From Chitinophaga flava (GTDB lineage Bacteria > Bacteroidota > Bacteroidia > Chitinophagales > Chitinophagaceae), in the NCBI RefSeq assembly GCF_003308995.1, contig NZ_QFFJ01000001.1:124001-188000 (forward strand): a stretch of DNA of 64,000 nt, read 5' to 3'. The position numbers and the translations under genes are program-made. Positions 45,844 through 54,700 of this stretch are shown here, one piece after another. Position 1 is the first letter of the stretch; every line of letters begins with the position of its first letter. The notes under the pieces are model-generated. The model searched no databases. It saw nothing but the letters and a program-made list of their open reading frames with translations, and was not told the DNA's origin.

Positions 45844-46812
45844 ATGATAGGCATCCAACATATCCGAACATATACGCCCGGCACACCGGTATCCATACAC
45901 AACCTGCCGGAGAAAACTACGTTAGACGATAGTGAACTGGCTTATTTTACTTCCTGTGGTATCAACACTGTATACAACGCCGGAACAATGACCAGCTACG
46001 ATCTGGCCAGAGGCGCCAGTGAAAAGCTGTTGCAGGAAACCGGTACAGAGGCATCTTCCATAGACCTGATCATCTACCTGCAAAGCCGGACACCAGAGCA
46101 ATTTATCAGCTCTGAAGCCACCCGCTTACAGTATGACATCAAAGCTGATAATGCAGTCAGTTTTGCCATCGCCAACCTGGGCTGCGCTGACAGCTCCATG
46201 GCGCTGAAACTGGCCAGGGACTTCCTCGTTGCCAACCGCAAGGCCAACCATGTGCTGATCTGCTACGGTAATAAACTGATATCCCGCTACCGCTTCCGTT
46301 ACCCCGTTACCATTATGGGTGATGGCGGCGTAGCAGCGCTCATAGGCAGGACCACAGAGCATAAAATAACAGACGTGTTGTTAGAAACAAATGGTCGCTA
46401 CTGGGATCTGTTTAAACTGGAGTACCAGCACAAAACACCCGATCAGTACAAAGAAACCTGCAGCGATGTAAGAAGATATGGTTTCGAACTGGCCCTGGAA
46501 AGCAAAAACAGGTTCAGGGAAATCAACAAATCCCTGCTGGAACGTAATGCCACGGCCAAAGAACAGATCAGTCATTTTATGCTGCAAAACATCTCTGCAC
46601 GCGCCTACGAATATTATGAATCAGCTTTCGATATCAAAATATCTCCTATCTGCGCCATGAACCTCGGCCAGTACGGACATCTGGGCGCCGGAGATATTTT
46701 CCTCAATTATCAGACTGGTGTGGAGTCAGGCCTTTTCCGCAAAGGAGATAAAGTGGTGATCATGAACAACAGCCCTGTAGCCGCGTGGAGCTCCGTACTC
46801 ATGGAAGTATAA
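45844..46812 (+). CDS. Divergent KAS III-like protein, candidate trans-acyltransferase
   Basis: This is a 322-residue thiolase-fold protein of the FabH group. The nucleophile is probably Cys114 (IANLGCADSSMALKLA). The usual His and Asn are not conserved: the HQAN segment reads LQNIS (Gln248), and the GNTSAAS segment reads GHLGAGD, putting His279 where Asn normally sits. Known KAS III-like acyltransferases (CerJ, DpsC type) also abandon the condensation triad and move acyl groups between carriers. Placed among the hydroxymalonyl-ACP genes and next to a PKS whose AT is degenerate, it could transfer the extender unit to the PKS carrier. That function is an inference. Its start is 10 bp after the preceding stop. 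Confidence 0.8.
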   Translation: MIGIQHIRTYTPGTPVSIHNLPEKTTLDDSELAYFTSCGINTVYNAGTMTSYDLARGASEKLLQETGTEASSIDLIIYLQSRTPEQFISSEATRLQYDIKADNAVSFAIANLGCADSSMALKLARDFLVANRKANHVLICYGNKLISRYRFRYPVTIMGDGGVAALIGRTTEHKITDVLLETNGRYWDLFKLEYQHKTPDQYKETCSDVRRYGFELALESKNRFREINKSLLERNATAKEQISHFMLQNISARAYEYYESAFDIKISPICAMNLGQYGHLGAGDIFLNYQTGVESGLFRKGDKVVIMNNSPVAAWSSVLMEV

Positions 46813-46832
46813 ACAACCCTAATTAAACGATT

Positions 46833-47888
46833 ATGAAAGACGAAGTTAACCATACAAAGTCCAAACGCAAAACGGTGAAATGTGTAGTATGGGACCTGGA
46901 CCATACCATGTGGCATGGTATCCTATCAGAAAATGATCAGCTGGTATTGAGAGAAAATATTACTGATATTTTAAAAACCCTCGACAGCTGGGGTATCATC
47001 AACTCTATCGCCAGCAAAAATAACCACGACGATGCGATGCAGATGCTGCAAAAATTCGGCATCAGTGAATATTTCCTGTATCCTCAGATCAGCTGGGACC
47101 TGAAATCCAGCTCCATCGCCAGGATCAAAGAGAAACTGAATATCGGAATGGATGCCATCCTGTTTATTGATGACCAGCCATTTGAACGCGATGAAGTTTC
47201 TTTTGTACATGAACAGGTGACCTGCCTGGATGTAGACAGCATAGCCAATCTGCTCCAGCTGTGCAAACCACGCTTCATCACCTCAGAATCTGCAGAGAGA
47301 AGAAAAATGTATCTCAGCGATGATATCAGAAATCAGGAAGAACAGGAAATAGGCAACAATAAACAATTCCTCGAATCCCTGCAGCTTACCTTTTCCATAC
47401 AACCCGCTACTGTAAGCGATTTACAGCGGGTGGAAGAGTTGACAGTACGCACCAACCAGTTAAACGCCACCGGTTACTCCTACTCTTACGAAGAGCTGGA
47501 AACGCTGATAAAATCACCGGACCATCATCTTTTTGTAGCAGAGCTGACCGATAAATATGGCTCCTACGGAAAGATAGGCGTTGCCATGGTAGAACGCAAC
47601 AATGATACATGGACATTAAAGCTGCTGCTGATGTCGTGCAGGGTGATGTCCCGCGGCGTAGGGACCGTATTGCTGAATTACATCATGAACCTTGCAAAGA
47701 AAAAAGGGTACCAGCTGGTGGCAGAATTTCTGCCTACAGACAGGAACCGCGTGATGTATATCACCTACAAATTTGCCGGTTTTACAGAAGGCGGCAAACT
47801 GGATAATGGTGGTGTGCTCCTCACCCATCCACTCAACGATTACGTTACCTACCCTGATTATATACACCTTTCAATCCAGGAATCATGA
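46833..47888 (+). CDS. FkbH-like HAD-superfamily glyceryl-ACP loading protein
   Basis: This is a 351-residue protein. The HAD-IIIC domain (about 14-175) opens KCVVWDLDHTMWHG with Asp21 and Asp23 of the DxDxT motif; IASKNNHDDAM and FIDDQPFERDEV complete the fold. The C-terminal part (about 185-345) is GNAT-like (LKLLLMSCRVMSRGVGTVLLN). FkbH/OzmB-type enzymes take 1,3-bisphosphoglycerate and load dephosphorylated glyceryl onto an ACP, the first step of hydroxy/methoxymalonyl-ACP formation. The stop codon overlaps the start of the PKS gene by 4 bp (ATGA), implying coupled translation. Confidence 0.92.
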   Translation: MKDEVNHTKSKRKTVKCVVWDLDHTMWHGILSENDQLVLRENITDILKTLDSWGIINSIASKNNHDDAMQMLQKFGISEYFLYPQISWDLKSSSIARIKEKLNIGMDAILFIDDQPFERDEVSFVHEQVTCLDVDSIANLLQLCKPRFITSESAERRKMYLSDDIRNQEEQEIGNNKQFLESLQLTFSIQPATVSDLQRVEELTVRTNQLNATGYSYSYEELETLIKSPDHHLFVAELTDKYGSYGKIGVAMVERNNDTWTLKLLLMSCRVMSRGVGTVLLNYIMNLAKKKGYQLVAEFLPTDRNRVMYITYKFAGFTEGGKLDNGGVLLTHPLNDYVTYPDYIHLSIQES

Positions 47889-50800
47889 GAGATATTGCAA
47901 TCATAGGAATGGCAGGAAAATTCCCCGAAGCTGCCAACATCGCGGCACTCCGCCAGAACCTGATAGCAGGCAGAGACAGTGTAAGGGATTATTCCCCGGA
48001 AAGAAAATCCGCCACCACCCTGGCGGCCGGCAAATCATTTATGGAAGTAGGTTTTATTGAAGATGTCGACAAATTCGATTATAAATTCTTCAATATCTCC
48101 AAAGCAGAAGCAGAATACATGGACCCTCACCAGCGCCTGCTGCTGGAAGTGGTATATGAAACCATCGAAAGCGCCGGTTACCAGGCCGATTTTTTTAACG
48201 GCACGGAAACAGCAGTCTTCATCGGTGACACCGAACAGGAATATGCTAAGCTGGCGGAACGCTTTGATCCTACTATTATCACCGGCAATACCAATGCTAC
48301 CACCGCAGGCAGAATTTCCCGCTTCTTCAATTTCAGAGGTAATGCCACCATGCTGGACACCGCCTGCTCTTCTTCCCTGCTCGCCATTCATATGGCCTGC
48401 AAAGAGCTGAACAGCGGAGACGCCACTTATGCACTGGCATGCGGTGTACGACTGATCCTGTTCCCTGCAGAAAAAACCAATAACCCTGATCTGGGTATTA
48501 TGTCCAGAGATGGCAAGACCCGGAGCTTCTCCGCAAAAGCAGAAGGGACGGGCGCCGGCGAGGCAGTGGGATGTATATTACTGAAACCACTGGACCAGGC
48601 ATTGGCTGATAAAGACATCATCTATGCTGTCATTAAAGGCAGCGCTGCTAACCAGGATGCACAGCTGTCCGGTAGTCTCACCGCCCCCAGCAGCCAGGCA
48701 CAATCAGAAGTTATCAGGAAAGCATGGACTAAAGGGGAAATAGACCCCGGCACCGTTTCTTACATAGAAGCACATGGCAGCGGCACCAAACTCGGTGATC
48801 CTATTGAAATTGCCGGTATGGACCTGGCCTTTAAAGATTCCTCTGCCCATAAACACAGTTGTGCGGTATCTTCCATTAAAAGTAATATTGGTCATACAGG
48901 CAGCGCAGCCGGTATTTCAGGGCTGATAAAGGCCGTCCTGTCGCTGTATCATAAAGAGCTGTACCCTTCCATCCATTTTGATGAGCCTAACCCCTTCATC
49001 GATTTTAAAAATTCAGTAACCTACATCAACACTGATTATACGCCCTGGAACGCGCCTTTCCCCAGAAGAGCAGGCGTCAGCTCCTTTGGCCTCAGTGGCA
49101 CCAACTGTCATGTGCTATTGGAAGAAGCACCTGTTAACCCCGTACAGACCGATATTTCCGGCACTTATCTGTTCAACTTCTCTGCCAGGTCATCCAACAG
49201 TCTGCAGGGATATCTGAGCTCTTTCGCGGCCTACCTCTCGCAGCCCGACAGTGCCGCCTTGCCTGACATCAGTTATACCTTGAACAATGGCCGCAAACAT
49301 TTCTCACACCGGCTTTCCATCATCGCTTCTTCCAAAGCAGCATTAATGGAACAATTAAAAAACAGCCGGGAAAACACTGCCAGGGAAGCTGCAGGAAAAA
49401 TCATCTTCCTCTTTTCCGGAGACGCAGTGGTCAGCGATCAATACCTGCAAACAATACTGAATAGTGAACCGACGTTAAAAAAATATGCAGACGAATGCAG
49501 AAAGTACTATTCCACTGCCAATGCGGCCATCAACCGCTTTGTGCTGCAATATGCCCTGTATCGTTTTGCAGAAGGAAAAGGACTCACAACAGAACATCTG
49601 TTAGGCACCGGAACCGGTGACCTCATCGTAGCAGTAGCCCTGAACGAAATGTCGCTGGAAGAAGCTATACAGCAATGTGCCGAAGAAGATACTTCTATCC
49701 CCGAACTGGAGCAGCGGCTCATAAACCTGATAGAGCGGGAAACAGCTACCTGCAAAGTGCTGTTCATTGAACTGGGCCCTGAAGGATGCCTCTCTGCCGG
49801 ACTGCGACAGATGAACTATCCGGATAAAGAATTCCTGTATCAGGTGATAGCTGTGCATCAATCCCCACTGGAAATCTTTCAGGCGCTGTACCTGCAACAG
49901 TTTCCCATTGACTGGGTAAGATATTATACGGCCACGGATGTACGAAAAATAAATCTGCCGGCTTATCATTTCGAGAAAACACGTTGCTGGCTCAGAGAGC
50001 CTCTGCCGCTGGAAGCCTACACCAACGCTGATGCCACCAGCTGCCCGGTAAGCAGTGCTGAACCATCAGCAGTTGAAGAAACCATCCAGCTGTCAGCTGT
50101 GATCCGTGACAACTGGTCTGAGATGGAAAAGAAAATCGCCTCCATCTGGATAGCAGTGCTGAAACTCGATGAGCTTTCTCTTGAGGATGATTTCTTCAGA
50201 ATTGGCGGTCATTCCCTCATGGCCACCAAAGTAATCTCCATCATCGAAAGAGAATTTGGTATCAAACTTATACTCAAGGATATCTTCGCATTTGCCACGG
50301 TGAAAACACTGGCCAAAGGCGTGGAAGAACTGCTGGCGAGCGGTACACAAAAGGTAACGTACAAGCCTATACGTCCGGCAGCAATTCAGGAGTATTATCC
50401 CCTGGCTGAAGCGCAAACACGCCTCTGGCTGATACAACAGTCCAATGCAAGCCTGACGGCCTACAACCTCCCCTCCGCCCTGCTGCTGGAAGGAAAGCCC
50501 GATTTCAACAAACTGGAAACCGTCTTCCGCACACTCTGCCAGAGACATGAAAGCCTCCGTACCAGCTTCCATGAAAAACAAGCCAGACCTGTACAGATGA
50601 TACAGGAGAAAGTAGACTTTTCCCTGCAGCGGATAACAGGATGCGATACGCCGGAAGCTGCGCTGGAACAATTTATCCAGCCTTTTGATCTTACCCGTGC
50701 ACCACTGTTCAGAGCAGGTACTGCTACGCTCGCAGCGGATAAACACCTGCTGTTGTTTGATATGCATCACATCATCTCTGACGGTGTATCATTGGGTGTT

Positions 50801-51715
50801 TTCATCAGTGAACTCGTACAATTGTACCATGGCGAAACACTGCCTCCACTGACTGTCCAGTATAAGGATTATACAGCATGGCAGCAGGAACTGTTCAACG
50901 AAGGAGGGCTCGCCCGCCTGGAAGACTTCTGGACAAAACAACTGTCCGGCACACTGCCTGTTTTGCAAATGCCAACAGATAAACCAAGACCCGCAGCACA
51001 ATCTTTCGCCGGTGAAAAACTGCACTTCCACCTTCCGGCACAGCAGGTACAAAGTATTCAGGAACTAGCCATCAGCACTGGCACTACCCCTTTTATGGTG
51101 CTGCTGGCAGCATACAACATCCTGCTGCATAAATATACCGGGCAGGAAGATATACTGGTAGGCTCTCCGGTGGCAGGCCGCTCTCACAGTGACCTCGATA
51201 ACATAGTAGGCATGTTTGTGAATACGCTGGTACTCAGAAACAAACCTGCGGCCGAAAAAACGTTTATTCAGTTACTGGAAGAAGTAAAGGAAAATGCACT
51301 GAACGCCTTCGAACACCAGGATTATCCTTTTGCTGTATTAGTAGAAAAACTGGACAGTAAAAAAGATCCATCCCGTAACCCCTTGTTCGATGTAGTATTT
51401 GTGCTGCAAAACCTCGATATCCCGGATATCAGGCTGGATGGACTTAGCATCGCACCCTGCCCACTGCGTACCGGCACCGCCCAGTTTGATCTGACCATGG
51501 AAGTCAATGAACGAGCAGGTGACTGGCCGGTGAAAATTGAATACAGCACCGCCCTGTTTGAAGAAGAAAGTATTCTGCTGATGAAAGAACGCTTCCTGGT
51601 ATTACTGCAGGATATTCTCAACAACCCGTCGTCTGCTATCCATGCGCTCTCCTGGAGAATTCCGGAAGAAATCAACAGCAAAACCGAAAGCCTGGATATC
51701 GCTTTTAATTTTTAA
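47885..51715 (+). CDS. Hybrid PKS-NRPS protein: KS - AT remnant - T - C
   Basis: This is a 1276-residue protein that adds one polyketide unit and passes the chain on. The KS (1-420) has the active Cys161 in DTACSSS, the two His in EAHGSGTKLGDP and SNIGHTGSAAG, and looks functional. Residues ~425-700 are an AT remnant: only short echoes remain (IIFLFSGDA, HLLGTGTGDL, MSLEEAIQ, FIELGPEGCLSAGLRQ), the GHSxG serine is gone and ~100 residues are missing. A T domain follows (GGHSLMAT near 775), then a complete C domain (HHIISDG near 960). There is no KR, DH or ER, so a beta-ketone should persist. The extender is probably hydroxymalonyl-ACP made by the preceding genes. Confidence 0.93.
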   Translation: MRDIAIIGMAGKFPEAANIAALRQNLIAGRDSVRDYSPERKSATTLAAGKSFMEVGFIEDVDKFDYKFFNISKAEAEYMDPHQRLLLEVVYETIESAGYQADFFNGTETAVFIGDTEQEYAKLAERFDPTIITGNTNATTAGRISRFFNFRGNATMLDTACSSSLLAIHMACKELNSGDATYALACGVRLILFPAEKTNNPDLGIMSRDGKTRSFSAKAEGTGAGEAVGCILLKPLDQALADKDIIYAVIKGSAANQDAQLSGSLTAPSSQAQSEVIRKAWTKGEIDPGTVSYIEAHGSGTKLGDPIEIAGMDLAFKDSSAHKHSCAVSSIKSNIGHTGSAAGISGLIKAVLSLYHKELYPSIHFDEPNPFIDFKNSVTYINTDYTPWNAPFPRRAGVSSFGLSGTNCHVLLEEAPVNPVQTDISGTYLFNFSARSSNSLQGYLSSFAAYLSQPDSAALPDISYTLNNGRKHFSHRLSIIASSKAALMEQLKNSRENTAREAAGKIIFLFSGDAVVSDQYLQTILNSEPTLKKYADECRKYYSTANAAINRFVLQYALYRFAEGKGLTTEHLLGTGTGDLIVAVALNEMSLEEAIQQCAEEDTSIPELEQRLINLIERETATCKVLFIELGPEGCLSAGLRQMNYPDKEFLYQVIAVHQSPLEIFQALYLQQFPIDWVRYYTATDVRKINLPAYHFEKTRCWLREPLPLEAYTNADATSCPVSSAEPSAVEETIQLSAVIRDNWSEMEKKIASIWIAVLKLDELSLEDDFFRIGGHSLMATKVISIIEREFGIKLILKDIFAFATVKTLAKGVEELLASGTQKVTYKPIRPAAIQEYYPLAEAQTRLWLIQQSNASLTAYNLPSALLLEGKPDFNKLETVFRTLCQRHESLRTSFHEKQARPVQMIQEKVDFSLQRITGCDTPEAALEQFIQPFDLTRAPLFRAGTATLAADKHLLLFDMHHIISDGVSLGVFISELVQLYHGETLPPLTVQYKDYTAWQQELFNEGGLARLEDFWTKQLSGTLPVLQMPTDKPRPAAQSFAGEKLHFHLPAQQVQSIQELAISTGTTPFMVLLAAYNILLHKYTGQEDILVGSPVAGRSHSDLDNIVGMFVNTLVLRNKPAAEKTFIQLLEEVKENALNAFEHQDYPFAVLVEKLDSKKDPSRNPLFDVVFVLQNLDIPDIRLDGLSIAPCPLRTGTAQFDLTMEVNERAGDWPVKIEYSTALFEEESILLMKERFLVLLQDILNNPSSAIHALSWRIPEEINSKTESLDIAFNF

Positions 51716-51746
51716 CCGAATATTTCCCACAAAATAGATTACAGAC

Positions 51747-54700
51747 ATGAACAAAACACTTCAATATAAAATTGCTACCGACTATTGGTTGGAGAAAACC
51801 GGAAAACCGGAACTGTCTGAAATAAGTGGCACATCCATTACCCCTGTTGCTCCCGGCAGTCAGACCTTCGCGCTGGATGAAGCCACTGCAGCTGCGTTGA
51901 AAAAAATATGTAACGATCAGGATGCCGGTATCTATGTTTTTCTAGTTACCGCTTTATCCATCTTTCTGCATAAATACACCGCAGCAACAGAACTGCTGAT
52001 GGCGAGTCCTGCACCAATGCTGTCTAACGGAGACACTTCCACTGCTCCGGTATTCCTCTCTGCCAATATTCAGTCAGGTACCACTATCAAACAGCTGCTT
52101 CAATCATTCCAGGAAGAGCTGAAATCGGCCTACTCCCACCGGGATTATCCATTTGATAAATTCTCGGAAAAATATCAGGCACTGCATGGTGCTCCCAGAG
52201 ACCTGTTTAACTACGGATTTTCCTACTTCCCATTAACAGGTGCCAACAGCTACCGCGAACAATCGAAGCTGTCTTTCGACTTCCGCAGAACAGCCACTTC
52301 GTTTGAACTGGAAATCCACCATACCGGCAAATATGCCGCCTGGTTCATCACGCAGATGGGCGCTCATTTGCATCAGGTACTGCGGTTCATTGTCAGTCAA
52401 CCCGGCTCCAAAGTGGAAGACGTCACCTTCCTCTCCTCAACAGAAAAACAACAACTGCTGGAAACATTCAATGATACAGCTGTTGACTTCGCAGAAAAAG
52501 ACCAGACCATCCTGGCATTATTCGAAAAACAGGTGAAGCTGCACCCGGAGCAGGTGGCGGTACAGTATGAAGATAAGCAGCTGACCTACCATACCTTGTG
52601 GCAGCATGCCCTGCAACTGGCTACCCTGCTGAAAGACAGCGGCATCGGTCCTAAAGATGTAGTAGCCCTGATTTGCGACCGTTCAGAAATGATGATCACC
52701 GGTATGCTGGGTGTATTAAAAGCCGGCGCCGCTTACCTGCCGGTAGATGCAGACTATCCGGATGAACGCATTCAGTATATCCTGAAAGACAGCGCTGCCA
52801 GATTTATTCTGACTACCCGCCAGGTGTACAGCGAAAAACAGGACTGCTTCCGCAACGACGCCGGTCACCTGCTCCTGCTGGATGGAATCAAAGGCGATAA
52901 AACGTTATCAGATTTCACTATCCATAATGCTCCGGAAGATCCGGCTTATGTTATCTATACTTCCGGCTCAACAGGCCGTCCTAAAGGCATTGCTGTAAAA
53001 CACAGCGGCGTTACCAATTTCATAGTGGCCTATAAAGGTCTTTTCGATAAAGGCATTAACGCCAGCGACCGCGTACTGGCCCTGGCTAATATTTCATTTG
53101 ACGCCAGCGTTGCGGAAATATTTGTAGCACTCACCAGCGGCGCCACGCTCGTGGTACTGGATAAAAGCCGCCTCTTTGATGCAGCTAAACTGGCCGGATT
53201 CCTGCAAGCGGAAAATATCACCTTCGCCTACATTCCGCCAGTGTTGCTGCAAGAAGTATACGATCAACTTAAACAGCAAAACAAACCCCTTGCACTTAAT
53301 AAGTTGTTTGTAGGCGCAGAATCGGTGATCGATCATATCCTGTATGATTACGCCAGTCTGATAAAAGGAATAGATATCCTTAACGTTTACGGACCTACGG
53401 AAACAACGGTTATCGTTACTGCGCTGAAATACAAACCGGTACTACCTTCCGGAGAAAATGTATCTATCGGCAAACCGATACCCAACAGCCGGATTTACAT
53501 CCTGAACAATGCACTGGAACCTGTTCCCGCCGGAGTGCCCGGCGAACTCTGTATTGCCGGCGCCGGTGTTACACTGGGTTATCTCAACAACGAAACCCTT
53601 ACTGCCAGCAAATTTGTAGATGATCCATTTCATCCGGGTCAAAAGATGTATCTCTCCGGTGACCTCGCCAGATGGACACCAGATGGGAATATCCAGTTTA
53701 TAGGCAGAAAAGATAACCAGGTAAAAATTCGTGGCTACCGCATAGAGCCAGGAGAAATAGCCACTATCCTGCAGCAGCAGCCTGCCGTAAAAGAGGCTGT
53801 GGTAGCACCGTTGACAGACGACAATGGCAACAAATATCTCTGCGCCTGGGTAGTACCCGCTGGCGAAACCAATATCACCGCCATACGCGCCGCCTTATCC
53901 GTACAGCTGCCGGAATACATGATTCCTTCAAGGTTTGTGATGCTGGAAAAAATCCCTGTTACCAGCAATGGTAAAACGGATTTCAAAAAATTACCACATC
54001 CAGCACAACAGGAAAGAGTCATCAGTGCAGATGAACAACCGGCCAATCAGCTGGAAGAGCAGCTGCTGGCCATCTGGCAGGAACTTTTAAATATCCGTCA
54101 GATCGGTACCAACGATAATTTCTTTGAACTGGGTGGTCACTCCCTGAAAGCGGCCAAACTCATCACTATTATCCTCCGGGACTTGCGTGTGGAAATCCCT
54201 TTACGACAGGTATTTTTAAATGGCACCATCAAACAACTGGCGGCGTACATCCGGCAGGCAGAACAATCAGTACGGTTCGAAATACCTGTTGCCGCTGTTA
54301 CCAGCCACTCCCCCGCTTCCTTCTCACAAAGAGGTATCTACCTGAGCAACCTGCTGAACAAAGAGGCTATTAATTACAATATGCCTTCTTCTTTCGAAGT
54401 GATCGGCAAACCGGATATTCCCCGGCTGGAAGCGGCGCTGAAAGCCCTTATACAGAGACATGCCATACTGAGGACCGGCTTTAGTTTCACCGACGAAGTA
54501 ATCATGCAGCATATTGCAGATGAAGTGCCTTTTGAAATAAGTGTTGTCCATGATGAACAACCGAATTTCAGAGCATACATTACCGATTTTGTTCGTCCTT
54601 TTGATTTGAGCAACCCTCCTATGTTGCGGGCCCTCTTTATTCAAAAGAATGACAACGCCGGCATCCTGCTCTTTGATATGCATCATATTATCTCTGACGG

